Shown here piece after piece: positions 11,841 to 22,198 of a DNA stretch of 64,000 nucleotides. Each line of letters starts with the position of its first letter. Position 1 is the stretch's first letter. The translations under genes and the position numbers were made by a program. The stretch is taken from assembly GCA_963281155.1 (NCBI GenBank), contig CAUJLY010000006.1, positions 4,526,001 to 4,590,000 of the forward strand. The letters are read 5' to 3'. This stretch comes from Rhabditophanes sp. KR3021. Its lineage: Eukaryota > Nematoda > Chromadorea > Rhabditida > Alloionematidae. Below the pieces are notes generated by a model. It worked only from the letters and a program-made list of their open reading frames with translations. It was not told where the DNA came from and made no database searches.

Positions 11841-13326
11841 TTATTTGTGTCCGTTTAATGCTTTCTTGACAAATTGAGGAAGGACAAAAGCTGCTCTGTG
11901 AATTTGTGAATTATAGAATCTTAATCCCATTTTATCGGCTTCTTCGTCGCTGATTTCACGTGCTGGAATCGACAAATCACGCTCCTGAAAAATATTCAAA
12001 ATATATTTATGTTTAAATTAAGTGTAATGTGCAAAACTTAAATAAAATGCTTATAAACAAACAAAATAAATGGAATTAATTAGAAAAAATAGCTTACAGC
12101 TTTACTACACAGCAAATAACCCATGCTTCCAGAAGGGTAGGTGCTTACGATATGCGTGGCATAAGCAACTGACGGATAAATATCTTTATTAAACTTGACC
12201 ATATGTGCAATAAGATCCAAGTGCAACCACAAACATTCACCTGAATTAGTCAAAAATCACATCAAAATAAATAAAGTTAAAGGAATATATAAATTGTTAT
12301 TTTTACAGGACTATTACGTCACATATCATCACACAAAATTGGTTTTGCTCATCACAAGATTAGTTATCTTCACACAAATTAGTTATCATAACACACTATT
12401 AGTGCATATTTTTGGGTTTGAATCAAGCATATTAAGCACAACATCAAAAGTGCAAAATACCTTTTTAGAATTAATTGAACATAAAAGATATCCCATTGTC
12501 CCTGAAGTGTAAGTTGGAACAGAACCAATGGCATATGAAACTTGGCTGTACAATGTATGGCATATCTTTGTAAGATCTGCTACTAACTTCAAATCTATCC
12601 ATGGGCATTCACCTAAGGCATTGAAAAGACATATTTTTGTCTAATATAATTTTAAACAAACTTACCTTGTGAACTTAAAATTCCTCCTTCCTTTAAGGCA
12701 TCTTTCAAAAGGGCATAGTAGCCTTGCCCAAAAAGAGATTCTGCTGGGCCAACCGGATCAGATGAGTCAGTAATAATGACATCGAATTCATTTTTATGGC
12801 CAGCTAAGAATTCAAATCCGTCTCCAACGAATAAGTTTAATTTTGGATGGTTGAATTGACAGGACATATTTGGGAGATATTTCTTCGAAACATCAATGAC
12901 CATTTGATCGATTTCACACATTGTTACTTTTTCAACACAATCGTGCTTCAATACTTCTCTCAAAATACCACCATCACCTCCACCGATGATCAAAACATTT
13001 TTTGGGTTTGAATGGGCAAACAGGGGCAAATGTGCTAACATTTCTTGGTATGAAAATTCATCTCTCTCAGTGGCTTGAATAATCCCATCCAATACAAGGA
13101 CATTTCCGTAAGTTGTACTCTTGAAGACAAGAACATCTTGATAAAGAGATTTTTCGTGAAATAAGATTTTTTCAACTTGAAGAGAAAAACATTGTCCAGG
13201 CCAAGCGCCCCCCATTTCTACTCCATTTGACTTCATCAATTTCGAACTGTCAGAAGTGCCATTCTTCATACGTTCAAGATCATCAGGTGAAAATTCAGAA
13301 AACCAACCTTTGTGTATAACGTCCAT
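11841..13326 (-). CDS. spermidine synthase with alternative penultimate exons
   Basis: Transfers aminopropyl from decarboxylated SAM to putrescine. Transcribed right to left: exon 1 13326-12666 (start through GILSSQ), then either exon 2a 12612-12461 or exon 2b 12240-12098, then the last exon 11984-11841. Exon 1 carries the fold hallmarks: GWFSEF near the start, [20 protein letters not shown], the nucleotide-binding [30 protein letters not shown] and the catalytic-loop [13 protein letters not shown]. The last exon encodes [16 protein letters not shown]. Isoforms with 2a or 2b are 318 or 315 residues, close to the family size of about 300. Exon 1 leaves phase 1 and both exon 2 variants start GT-GAA-TGY and end in phase 0. 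ATTTTTTAG precedes the ATG by three bases, a likely trans-splice or 5' intron acceptor. The gene converges on the TOM1-like gene with about 120 bp between stops. Confidence 0.92.
12098..12240 (-). other. spermidine synthase exon 2b (mutually exclusive with 2a)
   Basis: 143 bp, acceptor TAATTCAG and donor GCT/GTAAGC on the minus strand. It encodes [15 protein letters not shown] ... [17 protein letters not shown], about 50 percent identical to exon 2a over 48 residues and in the same phase. Here the first Pro of PTYPSG is Ser. Including both exons would shift the frame and stop within exon 2b, so the pair can only be alternative. Confidence 0.85.
12241..12460 (-). promoter_or_regulatory. intron between alternative exons with repeated CTAAT and GTGTG motifs
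   Basis: On the transcript strand this 220 bp intron has three CTAAT (ATTAG on + at 12359-12363, 12378-12382, 12398-12402), two inside GATAACTAAT, alternating with GTGTG (CACAC on + at 12330-12334, 12371-12375, 12392-12396). The units repeat about every 20 bp. ACUAAY is the binding motif of STAR proteins such as ASD-2, and GUGUG is bound by SUP-12 or CELF proteins; both are known to control alternative exons in C. elegans. A regulatory role here is inference. Confidence 0.45.
12461..12612 (-). other. spermidine synthase exon 2a (mutually exclusive with 2b)
   Basis: 152 bp, acceptor TGCCTTAG and donor AAG/GTATTT on the minus strand. It encodes [15 protein letters not shown] ... [15 protein letters not shown]. 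It supplies the pocket segment that in the family reads PTYPSG, here with Thr in place of the second Pro. If used, translation continues in frame into the last exon ([11 protein letters not shown]). Confidence 0.85.
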
Positions 13327-14326
13327 AATCTAAAAAATGTTATTAATAATTTTAGCAACCACAAAAAAGTAAAATGAAATAGTCATAACGTAGTCTATAT
13401 ACAGTGGTATCATAATAAAAAGACAGATAACGAGCTAAAATGATTGTGAAGGTAATATGATTATGCACCATTCACACATTATCTTATAAAATGCCATTTT
13501 ATGCACTTTAAATAAAACACATTCCTTTTTATTCATATAAAAAATGATAAGATAAGAGTAAGATACCCAGAAAATAGATGATGCTAATATATTCTGCTAA
13601 GGAGTTTATAATAAATTCTTAGAGATACTGGCTGATGTGTGAGAAGACTGAAATATCCTAGTATTGCCCAAAATGACAACAGGATATGATCACAATTTCT
13701 TCTTCTGATGACCTAACAGATTCCAAAAACTGTAAATTATTTCAGACAAATATGTGTAATGATATTTAGTTGGAATATAAATTTAAAAATAAGAAGACCG
13801 TTCGTTCAATGGAATGAATATTACTAATAATTGAAAATAGATATAATATTAAGATTTATCATGTAAAAAGTGTACCGGTTGTGATAATGATTTTCCAAGC
13901 CATTAGACAATACCAAAATCCCTCCTTAACTGGTTTTGAATGTATCATGTTAGCTAAAAACAAAATGTATTATTGGTCAAAGAGGTACACACGTTTCACT
14001 ATCAGTTGTTTTTTACATTTAACTTCCATTACCAACATCGCAAATTGACATATACAAAAATATTTAAATTTAAAAATATACGTCTACATTTAAATCCTTA
14101 TTTGGTCAACAACTTTTTGATCTGGTGTCATATGTCATTTCTGCAGTAATTAATGAAAACATGTATTATACACATTATTGTCTGCTTTATAAAAAATACC
14201 AATATTAAAGTTGTAATGTTTACTTGTCACAATTGAACAATTGTATCACATATGCTGCTCATCCGATGACCATCAATAGTGAAGTGGAAATTGGTAGAAT
14301 ATTACTTGGTACTATTATTTCGCAAG
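13327..14326. other. 1.0 kb intergenic between divergent genes
   Basis: AT-rich sequence between spermidine synthase (-) and the small ORF plus R3HDM4-like gene (+). It probably contains both promoters; no further gene is visible. Confidence 0.35.
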
Positions 14327-14434
14327 ATGTCAAAGAGACATGAACGTTCAAATCAATTGCGATTGAGGGTGATTAAAGTGTCGGCTTTTGCGATTATTTT
14401 CGCCGTTGTTTTGGATTTGTATAACAAGTATTGA
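14327..14434 (+). CDS. putative small single-pass membrane protein (35 aa)
   Basis: An ATG-to-TGA frame of 35 codons with a basic N-terminus (MSKRHERSNQLRLRVIK) and a hydrophobic segment (VSAFAIIFAVVLDLY). The charge pattern suggests a small inner-membrane or ER protein. It lies 64 bp upstream of the R3HDM4-like ATG, on the same strand. A donor-like GTATTG overlaps its last codons and TTATTTAG ends at 14464; splicing there would instead give a 53-residue product ending near 14528, overlapping the next ATG in another frame. I recognise no family. Confidence 0.45.
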   Translation: MSKRHERSNQLRLRVIKVSAFAIIFAVVLDLYNKY

Positions 14435-14498
14435 CTTTTATATTAACTTTAAATGCATTATTTAGATCCTTTTCCGTGTATCCAAAACTCCAAATACA

Positions 14499-15592
14499 AT
14501 GGTCATTCGCAAGAACTCCGATGCTTTAAAACCTATCAAAATTGAAGATACTATCAATTACGGAGAGTAAGTATGGTTACACTTTGCAACTTCACACTAT
14601 TTTAGCTTTGCGTTTTCGGACAGTGATGGCGAAGATAGTGCTGTTGATATTGAGCAGGAGCAAAAAGAACTCCAACGAATCATTTGCCCTTTGCTCAAGC
14701 AATACACAAATCGTCAAAAACGATGCTTAACCAAAAGCACTTATAAAAACTCATATGCCGCTGAGCTTGGAACAGACGGGGTTCATATCAATAACCAAAT
14801 GGGAGCTCGAAAATGGAAGAGAGTCCAAAACGGTAATAAATTATGAAAGTTTAATAATATCTCTAAATAATTTAGCTCAATTCTTCATGTCGCTTACATC
14901 ACCAGATGACATATGCTATGATCTGTCCGACATGGTTCCAACCATCACAACTGCATTTTCTCAACTTTTTGTTGACCCCAAAAAAATGGAACAATGGAAT
15001 AACTTTATGGCAAAGGATGAAGTTGAGCAAAACAAAATTATTGCTAAATTACGTGCCAGAAAGCAAAATACCGGTATTCCATTTGGAGAATTGGAAATTG
15101 GAGAAGATTTTGTCATTTACTCAAACGTTGAACCTACTTTAGACACATCTGACCTTGCCGATGTCGACCCTAAATTATCAAATTCTTTTAGAAATCCCGC
15201 TTTTAAGGGGTCTGCATGTTTTGATCGTATTAACGGAAAACTTAAAAAAGCTCTCAGTAAATCAAAAATACCAATTGACTTCATTGACTCGACTGATAAT
15301 AAGATTCGCCATGTTTTTGAAGATGATAAAAATGCTGTTTGGATAGAAAATATTCAATCTTCTCAATATCGTTTATACGTTCATGCCATTGCTCAGTACA
15401 ATTCTTTGCAATGCAATAGTAAGTGCTTAAAATTAATTATTATTGATATATTTCTTTTTAGCTATTGAAGAAAATGATAACAAATTAGTTGAAATTCGAA
15501 ATACCAAACCTTTTTACATTCCTCCATATACAACTCTGGGATCCTTCATAATCAACCGCAATAAACGTGATGTTTGCCAATCTCGTAGTTAA
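14499..15592 (+). CDS. R3H-domain protein, R3HDM4-like
   Basis: Four exons (14499-14566, 14606-14832, 14876-15418, 15462-15592) give 322 residues. The middle and C-terminal parts align with vertebrate R3HDM4: NAQFFMSLTS, MEQWNNFMAKDEVEQNKII, CFDRINGKLKKALSKSKIP, and YRLYVHAIAQYNSL. The R3H domain, a single-stranded nucleic acid binding fold, occupies the last third. An acidic stretch (FSDSDGEDSAVDIEQEQKE) precedes the conserved core. The molecular function of this family is poorly defined; nuclear or nucleic-acid-associated action is inference. The ATG at 14499 is 35 bp after an ATTATTTAG acceptor-like site, which together with the short ORF just upstream suggests either a bicistronic transcript or an operon-like arrangement. 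Confidence 0.8.
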
Positions 15593-16167
15593 TTAAGGTC
15601 ATCCCAAGCATTTATAATATTTTGTTCATTTCCCAAAATCAAAATATATACTACCCTTCCTATTCTTTATCAAATGACAAATCCTTCGAATGCTGGTTAA
15701 TTTGAGAATGATATAATTTATTTGAAAAGACTCTCCAGCTTATTGCTTTGTTATTTAATAAATAATAAAAATGCTAAGATCCCATGCTTAATGTAATGAA
15801 TATGATTGAGTTATCACCAATTTTAAATGATTCGTAAAAAGGGCATTGCATGTACATATATTTATTATGATTATATCTATGACTCATAATTATTGTTATT
15901 TATGTCATATATTCGCTTGTGATCATCAAAGAATAAGCTAAAACAAAACAAATGTCTTGATTTTTTATTTAAGAATGTTCTTTTCTCTACAATTTTCCTC
16001 CATTCTGACTAATTCGTAATAATACTTTATTTATTCCCATTAAGTATGATAGACAAAATAACTTACGTGATTTCCGGAAAGAATAATGAGTAGAAACTAT
16101 TTTAAACTATATATAATAGATATTAACCATTTCAATTTTCATGTAACAAAACTACATTTTCAATAGT
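15593..16167. other. 0.6 kb intergenic, nothing recognised
   Basis: AT-rich 3' UTR and flank, then a probable acceptor (TTTTCAATAG) immediately before the aminopeptidase ATG. Confidence 0.35.
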
Positions 16168-18258
16168 ATGTTCATATACTTTGTATTATGTAACACGTTT
16201 CTAGGTCTAAATGCAAAATTATTTGCGAACAAATTGCCTACTCATGTTGTTCCAAGGAGCTATGATCTGAAACTTAAGTTGTCTATAGAAGGATACAATA
16301 ATTCTTTGAGTGCAAATAGAATTCCTAATCCCACCACTATTCCTAATGATACCATTTTTTATAATGAAGATGATCAGGATACTACAATTCTTAATAATAC
16401 ATTGAATGGTTTTCCAACTAAGGAATTTCCTGATAATTCGTTTTTTGGAGATCTAAATATTATGATGGGTGTTATTGAAGATGGTTTCAATTACATTAGA
16501 CTTAATGCAGCTAACACCGACTATATTTATAATATCCAAGTTGAGAGTATAGAATATTGGCATAATAGTATAATGAGTGAAATAAAGATTGAATTCGTCC
16601 AATTGGAACAACAATTGGAAATGCTCACTATAATGTTGGATAGGCCGCTTTATAAAGGTGATGAGCTTGCTATAACAATAAAGTATTATGGAAATATCAT
16701 TACTAAAGGCAGTGTTGGTGTATTTTTAGCATCTTATTTAGAAACTAATAAAGAGACAAATGAAGGCATGAGAAAATTTTTAGTTTCAACAATGTTTCAA
16801 CCACATTTTGCTAGAAGAATGGTTCCATGTTTTGATGAACCCCAGTTTAAGGCCATTTGGAAAGTTGAAGTAATTCACCCGTCTTTACTAAATGCCATAT
16901 CAAACGGAAAAATCTTACAAATTGAAGCTTTATCTAACGGATGGACAAAGACATCATTCGATGTAACACCAATAATGAGTTCATATTTGTTAGCTGTAGC
17001 AATTACGGAATTTGAATTTGAAGATGTACAAACAAAAAATTGTACTCTCCGTTTTTGGGCTCAAGATACAAATAATTCAAGGTTTAAACGATTTAAATCA
17101 ATATCAAAAACTGTGTTTGACTATTTAAGTGATTATTTTGGCATGAACTTCTCACTCGAAGTTCTAAATTCTGTCATAATTCCTACTGAATTGAAATTTA
17201 CGGGAATGGAAAATTGGGGTTTGATTTCATATCAGAACAAAACTATATTGCTTGATGATTCAATTCCATTAAATTTTAGATCAATGGTTCATATAATAAC
17301 CCATGAACTGGTTCATCAATGGATAGGAAATATCGTCACTTATGAGACATTTAAGCAGCTTTGGCTAAATGAAGGTATTGCTGAATTCATAACCGATATT
17401 ACAACTGAGATATTGTTTCCAGAAGCTCAACTTAACAAGCATTTTTTTTTAAGATGGCAAAGAATAGCAATTGGTGTCGATTACAACAATTACAAATATC
17501 CCTTGGAAAATGATCACGATGATCTTAGATCATACCCAAAGCATCTTTATTTAGCATACAAAAAAGGCTATGGAATTGAAAAAATGATTTATCATATATT
17601 AGGACCCGAAGTGTTTAAGTCAAGTATAAGAGAATATTTAAAAGCTTTCAAGTTTTCAAATGTCAATAGTGACAAATATTTTTCTATTCTTCAACTGAAC
17701 GCCGACCGAAATAATATTACCGTTAATTTTGATTTATTCAAAAACGAATGGGTTTTAATGGTAATATATTTATTTAAAACTCTTTCGTTTATATTACTAT
17801 TTATCCTATTTCAGAGAGGATGTCCAATTATACACGCCAGACGAATTGACAACCAAACTATTGCTTTAACTCAAAGCTACAGGAACAGTCACATTAGCAT
17901 TACTAATGAAACTTTATTACACACAAATTTGGCTAATGAATCACACATATCTCTAACAAATAAAACTAACAGTAATTTAACAAACACAACTTTTTCAAAC
18001 ACACCTTTAGTAAATGAATATTTATTCACAATCCCGATTTGGTATAATATAAATAATGAAGAACAGAAGATTGCATGGTTGACGGAAAAGTTGTTGCTTC
18101 CAATAGATATTAAAAGTAATTACAATTTAAATCCTCGGAGTATTGGCTGGTATATCGTTGATTATGGAGATTATTTTAAAGAATTTGCAAGCACCGATAA
18201 CTCATCTAATGATACGAGTCATTACATTTCAAATTCGTTGTCACACACGATGCAATGA
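16168..18258 (+). CDS. secreted M1-family aminopeptidase, C-terminally short
   Basis: A gluzincin metallopeptidase removing N-terminal residues. The protein begins with a signal peptide (MFIYFVLCNTFLGLNA) followed by KLPTHVVPRSYDLKL, the usual start of the N-terminal domain. The exopeptidase motif GMENWG is near residue 346, the zinc site is HELVH at 379-383 with the third ligand Glu402 in NEGIAE, and the catalytic Tyr is in LAYKKGYGIEKM. Many NXS/T sites fit an extracellular protein. A 54 bp GT-AG intron at 17761-17814 interrupts the frame without shifting it; removing it restores NEWVLM-RGCPIIHARR, the usual motif after the catalytic domain, and gives 678 residues. M1 enzymes of this type are usually 850-1000 residues; here the large C-terminal helical domain is missing, although the beta domain looks complete. 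No GPI signal or second membrane segment is visible. Confidence 0.88.
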   Translation: MFIYFVLCNTFLGLNAKLFANKLPTHVVPRSYDLKLKLSIEGYNNSLSANRIPNPTTIPNDTIFYNEDDQDTTILNNTLNGFPTKEFPDNSFFGDLNIMMGVIEDGFNYIRLNAANTDYIYNIQVESIEYWHNSIMSEIKIEFVQLEQQLEMLTIMLDRPLYKGDELAITIKYYGNIITKGSVGVFLASYLETNKETNEGMRKFLVSTMFQPHFARRMVPCFDEPQFKAIWKVEVIHPSLLNAISNGKILQIEALSNGWTKTSFDVTPIMSSYLLAVAITEFEFEDVQTKNCTLRFWAQDTNNSRFKRFKSISKTVFDYLSDYFGMNFSLEVLNSVIIPTELKFTGMENWGLISYQNKTILLDDSIPLNFRSMVHIITHELVHQWIGNIVTYETFKQLWLNEGIAEFITDITTEILFPEAQLNKHFFLRWQRIAIGVDYNNYKYPLENDHDDLRSYPKHLYLAYKKGYGIEKMIYHILGPEVFKSSIREYLKAFKFSNVNSDKYFSILQLNADRNNITVNFDLFKNEWVLMVIYLFKTLSFILLFILFQRGCPIIHARRIDNQTIALTQSYRNSHISITNETLLHTNLANESHISLTNKTNSNLTNTTFSNTPLVNEYLFTIPIWYNINNEEQKIAWLTEKLLLPIDIKSNYNLNPRSIGWYIVDYGDYFKEFASTDNSSNDTSHYISNSLSHTMQ

Positions 18259-18462
18259 TTTTCCGTAATGTTAATTTAATTTAACTAATTGTAATTATAC
18301 CAAGAAAATTAAAAAGGGATGTAAATTTTATTTTGTGTTTATTACTAGTTTGGTATCCATCAAATTACTAATTATTTTGAAAATATTTGAAGTTAAATTA
18401 TAAAATTATTGTAAAGCTATTTAAGTCTTATAAACATAATTTTTCGAGTAAGGAATTATTTG

Positions 18463-19272
18463 TTAATGATCTCTTTTGTCTCGAACTGTGATATAATGTA
18501 AGGAGAAAAATGCCTTTGATTGTGGTGGAAATTGCTTAAGCTTTGCCACAAATGTGTGTGTCTTTGATCTTTTGGAGATGTCAATGATTGAGAACATCAT
18601 GAAAACAGTATATCCAGCATATGAAGCAAATAAATGGAAGAAGGCATGAAGGTAAGGAGTGCCAAGATAGAGCCACAAATCGCATAAAAAGCGATCAGCT
18701 ACCCAAAATGAGGCAGCTAAGCTCCATAAAATGAATACTTTGTTAACCAAAGTAACAGTTTCTGGTATACCAGAGTTACGGCCTTCGTAATAGATGATAT
18801 ACATACTTGGTACGGAAAAGATCATCAACGCAATTGCATTGACTGATGGTTCCATAAAGCACAGCATACTGACAATCACAGTTACGACTCCAATCACGGA
18901 TCTAACTAGTGGAATGTGTTTGTGATATTTTTCTGGATACCATTTCATTGTGGGAAGGTAAGCTGACAAGCAAATTGTTAGCAACCAAACCAGTGACAAT
19001 TCATCCACTAATTGGCCAAACAAATTGATTGTTGCGTGATAATAAGCTGATGCTAGTCCATTAATCGTAAGCAATAAATGGGGCCAGAAAATCATAAAGT
19101 TGACTTCATTCAAATATTTTCTGATCAGCATAACATTTACCATGGGTAAAATTATAATTGGCAAATTAGTAACTGTGTTTGCATATTCGGCTACAAATGG
19201 CAACGTTTGATACTTATAGGCACTTTCACACCATGCATGTCCTGATTCGTACTCAAACCACTTTTGAGCCAT
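18463..19272 (-). CDS. alkaline ceramidase
   Basis: Single-exon gene of 269 residues, the typical ACER length. It hydrolyses ceramide to sphingosine and fatty acid in ER/Golgi membranes. Visible family motifs are the N-terminal WFEYESGHAWCE, SAYYHATINLFGQLVDELS (zinc His and catalytic region), and WVADRFLCDLW with the two His of LHAFFHLFASYAGY. Seven hydrophobic segments are apparent, as expected for the CREST membrane hydrolase fold. ACTTTAGG ends just before the ATG. It converges on the aminopeptidase gene with about 200 bp between stops, which hold nothing else. Confidence 0.93.
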   Translation of the reverse strand: MAQKWFEYESGHAWCESAYKYQTLPFVAEYANTVTNLPIIILPMVNVMLIRKYLNEVNFMIFWPHLLLTINGLASAYYHATINLFGQLVDELSLVWLLTICLSAYLPTMKWYPEKYHKHIPLVRSVIGVVTVIVSMLCFMEPSVNAIALMIFSVPSMYIIYYEGRNSGIPETVTLVNKVFILWSLAASFWVADRFLCDLWLYLGTPYLHAFFHLFASYAGYTVFMMFSIIDISKRSKTHTFVAKLKQFPPQSKAFFSLHYITVRDKRDH

Positions 19273-20185
19273 TATCCTAAAGTGATGAACTATTAATAAG
19301 GATTATAAATAAGTTTTGTACAATAAAGGTGGTAAACTTGTTTTGAAAGTAACAAAAAGTAAAAGTTTTTATTTTGTAAAGAAAAAATGAAGTAAAAGTG
19401 AATATTGCAAAATTTTAGAAAAGTAGATATACAAAATCAAACATATGTATTCACTTATGGTATTAAAAAGGGATATGAATAATATGTTTTATTGAAAACC
19501 TAGTTGCTAAGGGATGTTCAAATAAGTTGTCAAGGGAAATCGGATATTAAAAATTCTCCAATAGAAGTCTTTTTTATAAGAGTGTCTAGAAATTCATAAG
19601 TTGTTTCTATGACGGATTAAAGTCAATGCTGTTAGTTGAGAACTATAGCAATTTTATACTAAAATACAGATTTTTGAAAATAATTTAGAGTGATAAAACA
19701 ATTATTTTATTTGTACAAATGAAAAAGATTGCAAGGGTGAGATCAAGTGTTTACATGTATTTGGATGTGCTGCTAAGCAATTTATTCAAACATCTTTTTT
19801 AAATCCAATTTGTAGCAATATAATGTACATAAAACTCGTATAGTTTTTCACTAATTTTAAGAAAAACGTGATAAGTAATGACAGAAGTAACAATAAAAAT
19901 AATACATGGGGTTTAAATGATGTGAAAATTGATAAAACGGATTTGAATTTAAAAAATGACGTCAAAATGAAATTTGTCTATCGAAATCAACAGGATATAG
20001 AATATTTCAGGTTAAAAATGCTTTCCAATCACGTAAATTTGAAATAATCGGTGAAAGGTAAAAAGTAATAATATTATAGAAACTTATCAAAAACTAATAA
20101 TTAAAAGAACTTCACAAAGACTTTATTATATTGTACTCTTCACGCCTACTCTTGTGTTATGAAACCTGTTATTAGATCTTACTAT

Positions 20186-20281
20186 TGTTCTTATATCAGC
20201 TAACTTGTCTTGGTATGATGACCCGTTTTTGTCATGTTTGTGAATTTTACATATCCTGCCGCCGGCTTCGAGCCTGGCAAG
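20186..20281 (-). CDS. possible coding exon, gene unknown
   Basis: On the minus strand a strong acceptor (TTCTTGCCAG) is followed by about 96 bp and a good donor (ATA/GTAAGA). One frame is open across it: LEAGGRICKIHKHDKNGSSY, then QDKLADIRTI; it stays open past the donor to a TAA near 20130. A second frame (SKPAAGYVKFTNMTKTGHH) is open to a stop just inside. The base composition is unlike the surrounding AT-rich DNA. I recognise no family and found no clearly linked partner exon. Confidence 0.3.
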
Positions 20282-22198
20282 AAAATAACGCAATTAATTA
20301 GTATAGAATGGACATTCTAACAATGTTGAAAATTTATACTAATTACAGGAAATGAAATGCATTTATAAAGGTTTACAACGTCGACATATTCAATGTGCCT
20401 CTAAAGGAAATGATTGTGAAGAAGATTTGTATTAATTTTAAGGAGATGTATTTGGTAATGAATTGCATTTAAAGGAAGTGTGGTTGCCTATTAATTTGTA
20501 GTCTATAGAGATACCTAAACACATTTAACAAATCAACATTACATTTCGAAAACCTTCAATAAGACAAATTGAAAGTTTTCTTTAATTTAGTTGTAAAAAT
20601 AATGATTTTGATGAGAGAATCTCTAGTTTGTATTGAAGAAAATATTGAACTCAAACTTAAGAGTGATCATTAGGCGACCTATAGAACAAATTGTACACTT
20701 CATTAGCACACAAAAACATATATTCAAAAATAGGAATACCAAAGTCCGAAGCTCTCATAGTTAGCTTTCAAATAAATCTGTTTATTATCCTTTACATATT
20801 AAACATGAGTACCTGAATAAACATATAATTGTTTATCCTGTTTCAAAATTAGATATATCAGCACGAGAATATAAAGATAATATTTGCTTTACTCTTATGT
20901 AGAAAAGGAGATGTCAACATAAGTTAAAAAAGCATAGGTTAAAGGAGGTTAAAGTATCTTGAAAAGGCAAATCTTGCAATATTTCACTACCTGATTTAGG
21001 AGGAATCTCATACACAACGTAAAATTAAGTTAAGAAAGTGTGTTAGATAGGTATTATTTGATGTTCACTACTACAAAACTGGAATTTACGTTCTTGAGTG
21101 CTTTATATTGTTAAAAGTATAAAGAACAGAGGTATTTGCATAATTGTGTCTGAATTTATTGATAAGTACTTGGTAAAACATAAAGGCATATGAAGAATAG
21201 AAGACATAGTGTACTTTTTGACTTCGTAAAAATACAAATAAATCTTTTAATTAACGCTAACTTAATAAACCTTTTTAAAAATAAAATTGTACCAATAACC
21301 AGAAGGACGTTATATTAAGTCATTTACAGAGGTTATTAAATTGGTATATGTAATTAAGTTTCACACTTTCAATTCAAAGATGAATTCCATGGTTAGCAAA
21401 TTACGGCTGGCGAGTTATTCGAGGGCAATTGCATTTTTAAATATACATATATCAATAACACTCAATTACACTTGCCAATAATGTGCAGGTGTTAATTTAA
21501 ATTAAAAAAAGCTTGAAAGCAGGGTTTGCACACTGATTTGAAAGGCATGTTATTATGAAAATAATAATGTTTCGGAGTCATTTACTTTTGTAAAAATTAA
21601 TATAACACATGTTTATTATCAAATACTTCTTTAAATTAATTATTTAGATTTTAGTAATTATTTTTGATTAAATTTAATTGAAAACTATTGTATACTGAAT
21701 ATGGTTTATTCCATATTTTGGTTGCCTTTAAAATTTCTTATTTATGAATTAATTATGTATCCAAGATTCAATATATTGCAATTTGTAAAACAGTTTTTAT
21801 GACATCAATTTGATAGGGACCACACATGTGTTCATGGCCATGTCATTTGAATGTTATTGCATAAAAAATATTTTGCTTTAAATGAGTCAAAATAACACAT
21901 ATTTTAGAATAAATTTAAAATATCTTTATTAGTCATGTTTATAGTATGTTTTGTAGAATCAATTTTTTAAATAATTTTAATAGTTATTATAAATTGAGTA
22001 TTCCTTAAATTAAGATAACATCGAATTTAGCTGCATAAATAAAAGTGTACAATAATATTATTATTTAAATAAACAATTAGTCACTATGGATAAGAAAATG
22101 AAAAAAATATTTTTGATGTCCAGTTTAATATATGTAAAGGACAATATTCTAAGACATACTAAGCTACATTTGACCATGAGTCAAATATGTCATTCTAT

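Noticed and set aside
19834..20047. 68-codon open frame on + (contains TWGLNDVKIDKTDLN)
   Set aside because: No start codon, no clear splice sites, Asn/Lys-rich; could be a relic but not enough evidence to annotate.
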